The translations under genes were made by a program, and so were the position numbers. Of a stretch of DNA of 64,000 bases, positions 32,995 to 43,810 are shown in pieces. The stretch covers positions 65,453,878-65,517,877 of the forward strand of contig NC_037668.1 of the NCBI RefSeq assembly GCF_003255815.1, given 5' to 3'. Numbering within the stretch: position 1 is the first letter of the stretch; each line of letters starts with the position of its first letter. The DNA comes from Theropithecus gelada. Lineage: Eukaryota; Chordata; Mammalia; Primates; Cercopithecidae. The notes below the pieces were generated by a model that was given only the letters and a program-made list of their open reading frames with translations, ran no database searches and was not told the DNA's origin.

Positions 32995-33939
32995 TCTTCT
33001 CAGTCTTTCTATTCCCAGAGTCACCTCATTCTTTGGTAGACATGGTATTCTCTCCAACATTTAACCCACTCCACAAATGTAATCTAATCTAGTCAAGGTA
33101 ATTCTATTCCCCTCGGCAACAATTTGTCTGGCATAAAAAGGCCTAAACCAGATTAGATCAATGAGATTCAATGAGATGTTTGTTTAGGACTTCTGGGAGA
33201 GAGAAATCAGTCTTACCCTTGCCTGTGGAATGGGAGGAGGAGTCAATGGCCATAGCAGCCACTTTGTGGCATGAGGGGAACAGGCTTTGTATATGAGTCA
33301 GTGGTGGGGAGAGTAGAAGAGTGAGACGGGAACATCTCACTGATGACATTGTTAGATCAGAGAATATACCCACTCTGTCCTGCCATTGGGCTTCTTGCTT
33401 TGCAAGTTGATATATTGGCATATTCCTTAAGCCAGGCTGAATCAGGAATCTGCAACCTGGAGCTGAAGGCATTCCACTTCATTCACACTTAGCACCATAA
33501 GGTCTCTCAAGCTCACTTTCCTGGGCTGCAGGTCTACCAACACTTCCCAACCTTGCTGCTCCTCTTCCTGGGTTCCCTATAATTCATTTTACTTAACCAA
33601 TAAGAACTGGATGCCCGCCATCATCCTAAGCACTGTTTTAGACATGCAATGAAACAAAGTTGCTGTCATTGCGGATCACTGAAGGAGGCATATGATAAAC
33701 AAAACTATCTTTTGAATAAATGAAGTAATGAATAACGCAGTGTAGGAACTCTAGCAATATCCAGTGAAAAGCTTTTATCTACAGACTATCACACCAGGGG
33801 CTGGTACTCACTCAAACGGCACTAGGAAGCGAGTGTCAGGTCCTGTCCTGGCAGCCCCTGGCGTCTAACAAGGTAAATAAGACGGGGCCTGTCCTCTGGA
33901 GCCCAGAATCCAGGAAGAAAGACACAAATGTACTGAGTG
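32995..33939. other. Upstream flank of MANEAL, probable L2/MIR remnants
   Basis: 'atcatcctaagcactgtttt' and 'aaataagacggggcctgtcc' look like LINE2 remnants. No exon is seen. Confidence 0.4.
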
Positions 33940-34288
33940 CTTGCTTTTCAGATCGCGTGGAAGTGCTTTGGAGAGTGCGAGCTTTGGAGAGTGCGTCCTG
34001 ACCCGGGGTCCAGGCCCAGTCAGTGTGACCTTGCTCGAGTCACGGTTGCCCTCCGCCCGCCAGTCCCCGGCTGGCGACTGTAGGGTCCGACTCCTCGAGA
34101 TTTCTCGACGCCCGTTCCACCGAGATTCAGGGGCTGCCTGGGGTGCCGGGGAGGGGGGCCGAGGGATGGGGTACGTGGGGCTAGAAGGGTGGCACTGAGA
34201 CCCGTAGGGAGGGGGCCAGTGAAGTCAGTAAAGAGGGATCGACAGAGAAGGAAATCCTTGGGGAGAGGACCACCAACGCGCGCTTCCT

Positions 34289-34353
34289 CCCCTCCCTGCC
34301 CCTGCCCCCGCCCCCGCCCCCGCCGCCGCCCCCGCCGCCGCCCCCGCCGCCCC
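34289..34353. repeat. (CCCCCG)n/(CCG)n C-rich repeat
   Basis: Repeated runs of four or five C separated by G. The complementary strand has many G-runs suited to a G-quadruplex. It lies about 430 bases upstream of the MANEAL ATG. Confidence 0.9.
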
Positions 34354-34724
34354 AGCGCTGCCGCCGCGCCGCCCCTCTCCGGCGCTCCGGAAGGCCTGCG
34401 TCCCCGCTCCCCAGCGAGGCGCCGCCACCCGCCGCCCAGGCAGCCAGGCTTGAGGGAACTGGCTTTGTATAGGAAGGACTCTTCCTCCGCGGGCCACGCG
34501 GCCTGACTCAGGTCTCTGCTCCTGTGGCCCGAAACTCGCCGTTCGCTGGGCCTTGCGTCGCCCTCGGCGTCCAGTTCCCCCTCGGCTCGCGGCCACTTGG
34601 TCCGCGCCGCCTGCGTCCTGTGTGCCGAGCCCGCCCGCACTGCGGGGACAGGCCGGGCGCCGCCCACGCCGCGCTCTGCCGGGCGCACAGTCTCCCAAGG
34701 AAGCGTGCGGGCGGGCAGGCGGCC

Positions 34725-34748
34725 ATGGCGCGGCGCGCGGGGAGGTAG
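34725..34748 (+). promoter_or_regulatory. Upstream ORF in the MANEAL 5' leader (MARRAGR)
   Basis: atggcgcggcgcgcggggag followed by gtag is a 7-codon ORF starting 54 bases before the main ATG. Its start context (ggccATGg) is as strong as that of the main start. If it lies inside the transcript it should reduce initiation downstream. Confidence 0.6.
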
Positions 34749-34778
34749 CGGGGCGGCCGCAGGAGCGCACGGTCGGCC

Positions 34779-35328
34779 ATGGCCCGGCGGCGGCGCCGCG
34801 CCTGCATAGCTCTGTTCCTGGTGCTGCTCTTCGCCTTCGGCACCCTCATGGGCCTGCGCACGCTCAAGGCTCCGGACGGACTCCCGGCGCTGGGCCCGGG
34901 CCTGGAGCTGGCGCCCTTTGAGCGACGCCCGGAGGCGGCCCCAGCGCCCGCTGCCCGGGCCCCGGCAGCCCCTGCCGCCCCGCCCCCGCCGCCGCCGCCG
35001 CCTCGCACCGCGGACCCTGGCGGCTCCCCTGGGCCGGCACCCGCGGAGGCCGAGCCCGCCCCCGGGCAGAGCCTGAGCGTCTACTCGGACCTGCATGCCT
35101 TCTACTACTCGTGGTACGGGAGCCCGCGGCGCGAGGGCCACTACATTCACTGGGACCACGTCATGGTGCCGCACTGGGACCCCAAGATCTCGGCCAGCTA
35201 CCCCCGCGGCCGCCACAGCCCCCCAGACGACTTGGGATCCAGCTTCTACCCGGAGCTGGGGCCCTACAGCTCCCGGGACCCCGAAGTGCTGCGGGAGCAC
35301 ATGACCCAGCTCAAGGAAGCCGCCATCG
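34779..35328 (+). CDS. MANEAL: MANEAL exon 1 (coding part)
   Basis: 550 nt from the ATG to EHMTQLKEAAIG, with donor gtgagc. It encodes the signal anchor, the Pro-rich stem and the start of the GH99 domain. The chosen ATG gives the hydrophobic anchor and the family length. Confidence 0.96.
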
Positions 35329-38300
35329 GTGAGCGCCCCCCACCCCGGGCGACCCTGCCCCCCAGCCTCGCCCTTCCTCCTTCCCACATCCCAGCTCCCT
35401 CTGGTCCTGTCACCGGGCGTTTGGTCCCACTTACCCGCCACCCTGGCTTCTTAGCTGTTCCCTCCCACTCTCATCCTGGGCCCACCATGCGACACCGCCC
35501 CCTCCGTCTAGTATTCAGACCCCCTACCTGGGCCCTTCGACCCCTAACATCCAGGGCCCTTCCATAGGGCGGACCTGCTGGGAGTTTGCACCAGGAGAGG
35601 GAGGCAGAGTCTTCAAATTTGTTGGGCAATGGGAAGTGAGGCCTGGAGTCCTGGCCCGCAGGATCTGGGGTTCAGAGGAGTGGAACCTACGGTCGCCTCT
35701 GCTTTCACGGCAGGTACAGGGTAGAGCAGTAGCCCTTCCTGCTTTTACTGGCTGCAGAGAGGAAAGTGTGCCCATGTTCCATGAAGGCCTCTGCTGTATT
35801 TGCAGTTGGGGGTAGTGTTGGGGGTTTAGAGGCTTTTCATCAAGCACCCAGCTAGAGGGAAGGTCCCTGGGCGCCTCCTTTGTAGGCTGGGGAGGGAAGG
35901 CTCACTTATTTCGGATATCATCACTGAATTCTGCTGGTTTTACAGATGGCCTCTGCTCAGGGCTCTTCTCCATGTGGCATGTTAGGGGTTAGGGGGCTTC
36001 TCTTTTTCAGAGGTAAGCTTGTGGCTTCCAGGTGGGTGTGGCACTGTCCACCCATTCCCTTTGTTCTACTACTTGCTGATGCACTCTAAAGCCTGGCTCC
36101 CTTCCGGCCTGGCGCGCTACGGTTCCCGCAGGCACTGCGCTTCAGCACCGCGGGCGTGGACAGCTCCGGGGCGCGAGGCTCTGGGACTCATCTGCCGGAA
36201 GTGAACCTGGCAGGAAGCTTGCTGCAGTTTTTTAGAAACCATTTTTGCAACTGGAGGTTTGTGAGAAAAAAAATCTCTGTTGAGGGGGGTACTGTGTGTC
36301 TCTGAAGTGGCCTCTGTATTGCGTCTCAGGCGTCCTGGTCCTGTCCTGGTACCCACCTGGCATGGCTGATGATAATGGAGAGCCCTCGGATGACCTGGTG
36401 CCCGCCATTCTGGACACCGCCCATCAGTACAGCATCCAGGTGAGTCTCCAAGAAGAGCCCACGTGCTCTCTGCCCTATTCTGGAGAGGTGCTCTCCTCCG
36501 CCCACAGGGTTAGTGCCTCTACAGAAGTTCTTGGCAGTAGCCCAGGGATAACAAATATGTGGCAAGTGTAGTTTTGGGGGAGGGTTCAGATAAATGGTGC
36601 CTATGTTGCTCTTAGTGTTTTGAATTCTAAGAAAACTGAGAAAACTAAATATAGGACCAAGAGAAGACTAAATAATTATCACTTTTGTTAAATAGTAATA
36701 GAGGTTAGGTTGTAAACCCTGGTGGATAAAGGGTAGGCAAGAGCCAAAGGGACCTGCAGACTCAACTCTCTAGTGGGAGGCAGTGCTGGACCTCGAGGAG
36801 TAGACAGGTGTTCTCAGCAGGTGGGCTCACTTTCAAGAGGAAGGATGGAGCTGGACGAAGCATTTCCCTACATGTGCCAATCGAGTAAGTCATCCCTTGC
36901 TTCTGTGGTGAAGGAAGAAAAATGATAGAGAAGGAAGAAAAGCCCCACTCCCCATTCCTGAGGGGAATTCCACCACTGACATGTCTAACAGATCACAGCA
37001 GTTTCCCACCGACACAGCTTCAGCATACTTCTTCCACTGTTTCAGGCAGCTAGCACCAACCACTTGGTTGAAACCTATTAGCCACCAAAATGCTTCCCAC
37101 ATGCCATGCTGCAGGAGATGGGCAAACTGCTCACCCCTGTTTTGGCCTCTAAGGGCAGCAGCTGCCTTTATCTCTACTGTGCCCACCAGCCAGGCACTCT
37201 TTTGAACTCAGCCTCTCCTCCAGGCCATGGTTAGATCCTGAGCCTGATATGTTGTGGCCCCTGGATAGACACTCACCTGACCAGTTACTCCTCTGTTTGT
37301 GGCAGGTGGCCTTCCACATCCAACCCTACAAGGGCCGGGATGACATCACTGTACATGACAACATCAAGTACATCATTGACACGTAAGGCTGTTCTGGGGG
37401 CTGGGATTTCGGTGGGGATCAAAATGGAGGTAGGGATAGGTTTGGAGGGGCAGGTCAAGAGACACAGGGCATAATGTCTGTGTTCCCAGCAGCTGTTTTA
37501 TAGTAGGAGAGTACTGGGCCTAAAGTCAGGCAGCCTGGGTTTCAATTCCTGTTCTGTGGCTTCTAATCTGTGATGAGGCAAGCCTCGTAACCTTGGAGTC
37601 TTGTGAGAATCACACAAGTTAATATATGTGAAAGTGACTTCTACAATGTAGGCACCTCATTTATTCATTCAAAAAGTATTGAATGAAGGCCAGGCGCGGT
37701 GGCTCACGCCTGTAATCCCAGCACTTTGGGAGGCTGAGGCAGGTAGATCATGAGGTCAGGAGTTTGAGACCAGCCTGACTAACATGGTGAAACCCCGTCT
37801 CTACTAAAAATAAAAAAATTAGCCAGGCATGGTGGTGCACACCTGTAATCCCAGCTAGTCAGGAGGCTGAGGCAGGAAAATCACTTGAATCTGGGAGGCA
37901 GAGGTTGCAGTGAGCCAAGATCACACCACTGCACTCCAGCCTGGGTGACAGAGCAAGACTGAGTCTCAAAAATAAATAAGTAAGTATTGAATGAGGCTGG
38001 GTGTGGTGGCTCATGCCTGTAATGCCAGTGCTTTTTTTTTTTTTTTTTCCTTTCTTTTTTTGAGACAGAATCTCACTGTTGCTCAGGCTGGAGTGCAGTG
38101 GCACAATCTTGGCTCACTGNAGACAGAATCTCACTGTTGCTCAGGCTGGAGTGCAGTGGCACAATCTTGGCTCACTGCAACCTCTGTCTCCCGGGTTCAA
38201 GTGATTCTCCTGCCTCAGCCTCCCGAGTAGCTGGGATTACAGGTGCCCGCCACCACGCCCAGCTAACTTTTGTATTTTTGTATCTTTACCTGGGCGTGGT

Positions 38301-40812
38301 GATGTACACCTATGGTCCCAGCTACTTGGGGGAGCTGAGGTGAGTGGATCACTTGAGCTCAGGAGTTTGAGGTTGCAGTGAACTATGATGGCACCACTTT
38401 ACTCCAGCCTGGGGTTTCACCATGTTGGCCAGGCTGATCTTGAACTCCTGACCTCAGATGATCTGCCCACCTCAACCTCCCAAAGTGTTGGGATTACAGG
38501 TGTGAACCATCGCACCCGGCCTCCCAGGGCTTTGGGAGGCAGAGGTGGGAGGATTGATTGCTTGAGGCCAGGAGTTTGAGACCAGCCTAGGCAACAAAGC
38601 AAGACCTCATCTCTACTGAAAAAAAAAATTAGCTGGGCATAGCAATGCATGCCTGTAGTCCTAGGTACTTGGAAGGCAGAGGTGGGAGGATCACTTGAGC
38701 CCAGAAGTTCAAGGTTACAGTGAGCCATGATTATACCACTGCATTCCAGCTGAGAACAGAGCAAGACTCTGTCTCTTAAAAAAAAAAGAGTATTGAGTGC
38801 CTACATGTGTCCAGGCATTGTCTTAAGCCCAGCTGTACAGTAATGGGTAGGACTAGCAAAGTTTCTAATTTCATGTTTACTTTCTAGTGTATGTTGCAGG
38901 TATTGTGGAGCAGACAGTAACTAAATGGGAAAAATCAAACTGATCTATACAGGATTTTGTGCTAGAGTATGCCCAAGAAACTACGTAAGAATGGGTAGTC
39001 AGGTCAGGTGAGTCTGAAGAGAAAACAGGTGAGCTAACACCTGAATGAGCAGTCAGGGCTGGGTGTGGTGGCTCACACCTGTAATCCCAGCACTTTGGGA
39101 GGCTGAGGTGGGAGTTATCACTTGAGGTCAGGAGTTTGAGACCAGCTTGGGCAACATGGGGAGACTCCCATCTCTACAAAATCTTTTTTAAAAAATTAGC
39201 TGGGCATGGTGATGCATGCTTGTGGTCCCAGCTATTTGGGGGGGCTGAGGTGAGTGGATCACTTGAGCCCAGGAGTTTGAGGTTGCAGTGAGCTATGATG
39301 GCACCACTGTACTCCAGCCTGGGCGATACAGTGAGACTCTGTCTTAAGAATATTAAAAAAAAAAAAAAAAAAAAAGCCAGGCGCGGTGGCTCATGCCTGT
39401 AATCCCAACACTTTGGGAGGCTGAGGCGGGTGGATTGCCTGAGGTCAGGAGTTCAAGACCATCCTAGCCAACATGGTGAAACACCATCTCTGTTAAAAAT
39501 ACAAAAATTAGCCAGGTGTGGTGACGGGTGCCTCTAATTCCAGTTACTTGAGAGGCTGAGGCAGGTGAATCGCTTGAACCCCAGGAGGTGGAGGTTGCAG
39601 AGAGCTGAGATCATCCACTGCACTCCAGCTCTGAGCAACAGAGCAAGACTCTGTCTCAAAAAAAAAAAAAAAAAAAGTAGTAAGAAGAAAAAAGAAAAAG
39701 GGTCAGCTCTGCAAAGATCCGGAGGCAGGGAGAAAATTCCAAGCAGAGGGCTGGCAGATGCTAGGCCCATAAGATGAAACAAGCTTGCATGATACGTGAC
39801 AGCCGGATAGAAAGGCCAGATGGGGAGTAATAGGTGGGTAAAGAGCAGGAATGGGGTAGGCAAGGCCAGATCAAGTAGGTGGGAATAATGAATGGATTTT
39901 ACGGAGGCAGGATGGAAGCCTGGAGACCAGTTGTTGCAATCCAGATGAAAGATGGTAGTGGCTTGGCTAAGGGTAGGGAAGTGAGGCTTAGGAATGACAA
40001 CTGGGGAGAGGAAGGAGGGGAACGAGGTTCTTGCTTAGAGGCATGATGAGTCCAACTGTGGAGACTGACTGGCTCCAAAACTGGGCTGTGTGGCATCCAG
40101 ATCTCATCCACGGCAGGTCCTACAGTTGGTGCTGGTCTCTCCCATCCAGCTGAGGCTCTTCTTTCTCTTTCTCAGGTATGGCTCCCATGGTGCATTTTAC
40201 CGCTATAAGAACAGCATGGGGAAGAGCCTCCCACTCTTTTATATCTACGACTCATACCTGACGTCCCCTGAGGCCTGGGCCCACCTCCTGACACCAAACG
40301 GGCCCCACTCAATCCGCAACACGCCCTATGATGGGGTCTTCATAGCGCTGCTGGTGGAGGAGGGTCACACCCACGACATCCTGGCCGCCGGATTTGACGG
40401 CATGTACACCTACTTTGCCTCCAATGGTTTCTCCTTTGGTTCTTCCCATCAGAACTGGAAAGCTGTGAAGAACTTTTGTGATGCCAACAACCTCATGTTC
40501 ATCCCCAGTGTGGGGCCTGGCTACATAGACACCAGCATTCGGCCCTGGAACAACCACAATACGCGCAACAGGGTCAATGGCAAGTACTATGAGACGGCCC
40601 TGCAGGCGGCCCTGACGGTGAGGCCCGAGATCGTCTCCATCACCTCCTTCAATGAGTGGCACGAGGGCACCCAGATTGAGAAGGCCATTCCCAAGAAGAC
40701 ACCCACCCGCCTGTATCTGGACTACCTGCCTCACCAGCCCAGCCTGTACCTGGAGCTGACCCGCCGCTGGGCAGAGCACTTCATCAAAGAGAAGGAGCAG
40801 TGGCTCATGTGA
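34779..40812 (+). CDS. MANEAL: MANEAL, mannosidase endo-alpha-like (GH99 family)
   Basis: Four exons, 34779-35328, 36330-36439, 37306-37382 and 40176-40812, splice in frame to a 457-aa protein, the same length I know for human MANEAL. The N-terminus has an Arg cluster (MARRRRRAC) and one hydrophobic segment at residues 8-26 (signal anchor), as in type II Golgi proteins. A Pro/Ala-rich stem with eight consecutive Pro follows (about 51-95). The GH99 domain runs from about residue 100 (HAFYYSWYG, HWDHVMVPHWDP, VLVLSWYPPG) to the end. FNEWHEGTQIE carries Glu 406 and Glu 409, aligning with the catalytic pair of endo-alpha-1,2-mannosidase MANEA. The relative trims glucosylated mannose from N-glycans in the Golgi; the activity of MANEAL itself is less established. 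The ATG lies in a CpG island just after a short upstream ORF. Confidence 0.96.
35329..36329. other. MANEAL intron 1
   Basis: Single-copy sequence, no repeat recognised. Confidence 0.8.
36330..36439 (+). CDS. MANEAL: MANEAL exon 2
   Basis: 110 nt, VLVLSWYPPGMADDNGE to HQYSIQ. Acceptor gcgtctcag, donor gtgagt. Confidence 0.96.
36440..37305. other. MANEAL intron 2
   Basis: Single-copy sequence, no repeat recognised. Confidence 0.8.
37306..37382 (+). CDS. MANEAL: MANEAL exon 3
   Basis: 77 nt, VAFHIQPYKGRDDITVHDN to YIIDT. Acceptor tttgtggcag, donor gtaagg. Confidence 0.96.
37488..37680 (+). mobile_element. MIR in MANEAL intron 3
   Basis: 'aaagtcaggcagcctgggtt' and 'gtgagaatcacacaagttaa' follow the MIR pattern. 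Confidence 0.75.
37689..37986 (+). mobile_element. Alu
   Basis: ggccaggcgcggtggctcac start. aagtattgaatga occurs on both sides. Confidence 0.95.
38063..38177. repeat. Exact 57-bp direct repeat around a single N (assembly seam)
   Basis: 38063-38119 and 38121-38177 are identical and are separated only by N at 38120. Confidence 0.98.
38286..38410 (+). mobile_element. Sense Alu right-monomer fragment inside the antisense Alu
   Basis: 'acctgggcgtggtgatgtac' to 'tactccagcctg'. Its closest relative by eye is the right monomer at 39197-39322. Confidence 0.75.
39057..39375 (+). mobile_element. Alu
   Basis: ggctgggtgtggtggctcac start, A-tail of about 20. Confidence 0.95.
39376..39676 (+). mobile_element. 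Alu, directly after the tail of the preceding one
   Basis: gccaggcgcggtggctcatg start, A-tail. Confidence 0.95.
39677..40175. other. 3' end of MANEAL intron 3
   Basis: Single-copy. The last bases hold the exon 4 polypyrimidine tract (gctcttctttctctttctcag). Confidence 0.7.
40176..40812 (+). CDS. MANEAL: MANEAL exon 4 (coding part)
   Basis: 637 nt from YGSHGAFYRYKNS to the stop TGA at 40810-40812 after EKEQWLM. It holds most of the GH99 barrel, including GFDGMYTYFASNGFSFGS and the catalytic FNEWHEGTQIE. Acceptor ctctttctcag. Confidence 0.97.
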
Positions 40813-41745
40813 GGGGCCTGTAAACAGGGACGTGAGGAGCTGATGTCCTTGCCTTGCTGGAAGATGTCACCACGTGGGGTTCAGCTGAGGTTGTAGGCAC
40901 TCACTCATTCCCAGGTCAGAGGTCAGCAGCTAGGTGCTTCTGGGTGGGCTGTCAGGCCTGGGCCTGTGCAGCACAGAGACCATTCCTCAGGCGAGTGGTG
41001 CTGGGGTGCTCTGCGGTGATGGGAATGGCAGAGGCTGGCAGGTGACTGAACTTAGCCCAGGGCAGCTCCACGTTCCGGTAACACTTTCATGTAACCCCTT
41101 CTAATTTTGAACTCTGCAGCAGGCCGGTGCTGTGTAGTGGCCACCCACTCACCACCCTTGGAAGGGTGTCAGGGTCTGGGCTCGCATGTGCCCTGCTCCC
41201 TTCTGCCAGTCTGCGTCCTCTCCTCAGGCCTCCTTCTCACATCATCTGTCTTCTCTAAGTTAGGGAACCATATTTGAGACTTTCAAAAAGGGAACTTCTA
41301 GGTTTAAGCTCCTCCCAGTAGATTCCTGAACCCAATTATCAGGAAATCATCCTGAGCACTCACAGGTTCATGTAACACTCACTCATCAAGCACCTTCCTA
41401 TGTGCTAGGTGCTGGGGAAAACTTGACCAAGGAAGAGTTCCTGTCCTGAAGCTTCCAGGACCCAGCTTTCCTTATCTGGTGTGGCCTTGTAGCTAGTGCC
41501 TGGGCACAGTTGTTTTTCTTTTTGCAGTTTTACCTAGTGCTGGGCATTCAGTTCTTTCTCCTCTAAAAAAATACCTCTGTGCTCCAGAGCCTCATTTTTC
41601 CCAGATGCATATTTAGCTCCAGGGAGAGGACTAGGAGGAAACCCCCTCCCTTTAGCTGCCTGAACTGACTGAGGCCCACTCACTAGAGCCATGTTCAGTG
41701 CTACTGTGATTTGTAGTAATTAAATATGAACTGGTATTCTCAAGT
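40813..41745 (+). other. MANEAL: MANEAL 3' UTR
   Basis: Repeat-free sequence after the stop, ending shortly after an ATTAAA signal. The end point is inferred from that signal. Confidence 0.65.
41719..41724 (+). terminator. MANEAL: Candidate MANEAL poly(A) signal (ATTAAA)
   Basis: attaaa in 'tttgtagtaattaaatatga', about 900 bases past the stop and just before an Alu-rich flank. Confidence 0.55.
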
Positions 41746-41871
41746 AAGCATTCCTTTTGCTCTCTTTAAGACCTCACAAATTCTGACCTTAGATTCTGTG
41801 ACAAACTGACATATGAGTTGGGCTGGCTATGGCTTTACCACAAGTAGGTTTGCTTAAGAAATTACTAACAA

Positions 41872-42178
41872 GGCCGGGCACGGTGGCTCATGCCTGTAAT
41901 CCCAGCACTTTGGGAGGCTGAGGCGGGTGGATCACCTGAGGTCAGGAGTTCGAGACCAGCCTGGCCAACATGGTGAAACCCCGGCCCTACTAAAAACACC
42001 AAAATTAGCTGGGTGTGGTGCTGGGTGCCTGTAATCCCAGCTACTTGGGAGACTGAGGCAGGAGAATTGCTTGAACCTGGGAGGCCAAGGGTGCAGTGAG
42101 CCAATGTGGCACCACTGGACTCCAGCCTGGGCAAGAGCAAGACTGTCTCAAAAAAAACAAAAAACAAAAAAAGGAAAA
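41872..42178 (+). mobile_element. Alu
   Basis: ggccgggcacggtggctcat start. aaattactaa occurs on both sides. Confidence 0.95.
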
Positions 42179-42371
42179 CAAATTACTAAACAAGATTTCT
42201 AGAGGGAATTAACAAACCAGTGCTTATTTACAAATAAACGAATATGCTAATTGCAGGCACCCTGATTAAAGTAGGCCCCTCCCTGTTAACACCTCACAAG
42301 ATTCTTAGGATATACTTGAAAACAGGTGCATTGGAAACCACTGTACTGAGAAGTTTATGGGCTCAAGACTG

Positions 42372-42503
42372 AATTGGGCGTGGTCGCTCAGGCCTGTAAT
42401 CCCAGGACTCTGGGAGGCTGAGGTGGAAGGATCAGTTGAGTTCAGGAGTTCGAGACCAGCCTGGGCAACCCAGTGAGACGTGTCTTTAAAAAAATTAAAA
42501 ATA
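42372..42503 (+). mobile_element. Alu left monomer
   Basis: gggcgtggtcgctcaggcct to gtgagacgtgtctttaaaaa. With the next Alu it is bracketed by aagactgaattgg. Confidence 0.85.
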
Positions 42504-42806
42504 GGCCGAGTGCCTTGGCTCACACCTGTAATCCCAGAACTTTGGGAGGCCAAGGCGGGTGGATCACTTGAGGCCAAGAGTTCAAGAACAGCCTGACCAA
42601 CATGGCAAAACTCCATCTCTACTAAAAATACCAAAAAAATTAGTAGGGTATGGTGGTGCACACCTGTAGTCCCAGCTACTCAGGAGGCTGAGGTGTGAGA
42701 ATCACTTGAAAGTGGGAGGCAGAGGTTGCAGCGAGCCAAGATTGTGCCACTGCACTCCAGCCTGGGCAACAGGGATTCTGTCTCCAGAAAAAAAAAAAAA
42801 AAAAAA
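42504..42806 (+). mobile_element. Alu
   Basis: ggccgagtgccttggctcac start, A-tail of about 18. Confidence 0.95.
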
Positions 42807-43668
42807 GACTGAATTGGAATTTTGGGAACTAGGGTGCAAGAGGGAAGCGGAGGAAGGAGGAAACAGACCCCAGTGGTCACCTCAAGGACACCCAGCCCCA
42901 GTTAGGTAACTGGTATTAAACTCCACGGGAGAGATGAGCAGGCCTGGCCACCTGGTTTGGGGCTTAGCTGGGGAAACCAAGGCAGGCAGGGACAGTTGAA
43001 AGGGTTGGATGTTGACATATGGTAATTTACAGAGGGTAGCAACACAGGCTTCATTTCACACACGCACAATTTGAAAAATACTAAACATGGCAAGGCCAGG
43101 GGGCAGGGGCAGCCATTCTCACACATTGCTAATGGCAGTGTAACTTGACTCAGTTCTTCTGAAGGCTAATCCATATTGAGAGCCATAAATACTTCATACA
43201 GTTTGACCTAATCTCCTACCCTAAGGAAATAATTCAAAAGAAGAATAAACCATTTACAAATATGTTTAATAGCAGCATTTCTTTAAAGAAAAACAAAGTT
43301 CAAATGCCCAACAGTAATTATGTTTAACACTTGGTACACATATAAATAGACAAAAGGCTGCAGAGAACACTGGATTTAAACAAGGCTATTACGGGTATAA
43401 TTAACTATAATTTACGAATAAATAAGGAAAAAGTCCCTGGCTGAAAAGGATAGTGGAGGTTTATTTCCCAGTATTCTTCAGTTTGGACTGAACCCTTGCC
43501 AACTGAGCAGACATCCCACTATTACACCAAAAAGACTGCTCTCCCTGCCAGCAATTACAATACATGACACCACTAGGCCGAGTGGCTCAGAGGGAAGAGT
43601 GGTCTGCGGCTCTTCAATCTTTATCCAAACCTGGTTCTAGCTTCAGGAGCCCAACCCATGCCTTTGGT
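42807..43668. other. Region between the MANEAL and YRDC 3' ends
   Basis: No exon seen. A minus-strand AATAAA lies at 43460-43465 and could end a long YRDC transcript, but I cannot place the YRDC 3' end. Confidence 0.4.
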
Positions 43669-43680
43669 CACCTGAGACTT

Positions 43681-43810
43681 TTTATTAGTTTTTATGAGAT
43701 GCAGTATTGCTATGTTGCCCAGGCTGATTCTGAACTCCTGGGCTCAAGCAGTTCTCCCGCCTGGGCCTCCCAGAATGTTGGGATTACAGGCATGAGCCAC
43801 CACACGCAGC
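43681..43810 (-). mobile_element. Alu monomer, antisense, with 12-bp target duplication
   Basis: ttttattagtttttatgaga to gagccaccacacgcagc. cacctgagactt occurs at 43669-43680 and 43811-43822. Confidence 0.9.

Larger units (their letters stand above)
33940..35350. promoter_or_regulatory. MANEAL: CpG island / MANEAL promoter and exon 1
   Basis: Very high G+C and CpG around the MANEAL start, with no TATA box seen. It includes a (CCCCCG/CCG)n run at 34289-34353 and a short upstream ORF. Limits are by eye. Confidence 0.8.
38032..38520 (-). mobile_element. Antisense Alu nested in the outer Alu, itself interrupted
   Basis: Poly(T) and right monomer at 38032-38285 include the N and the 57-bp duplication. 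The left monomer continues at 38411-38520 (ggggtttcaccatgttggcc to cgcacccggcc). Confidence 0.85.
37995..38786 (+). mobile_element. Outer Alu of a three-level nest
   Basis: The first ~37 bases (ggctgggtgtggtggctcat to gccagtgc) are at 37995-38031. The rest resumes at 38521 (tcccagggctttgggaggca) and ends in a poly(A) at 38786. Confidence 0.85.

Noticed and set aside
34020..35441. Long minus-strand ORF (473 codons) over MANEAL exon 1
   Set aside because: It lies in an extremely GC-rich CpG island where stops are rare and is antisense to a real exon. Its composition is low-complexity Arg/Gly and no family is recognisable.
43575..43650. tRNA-like A-box (ggctcagaggg) and B-box-like ggttctagc
   Set aside because: The spacing and arms do not fold as a tRNA cloverleaf and there is no matching acceptor stem.
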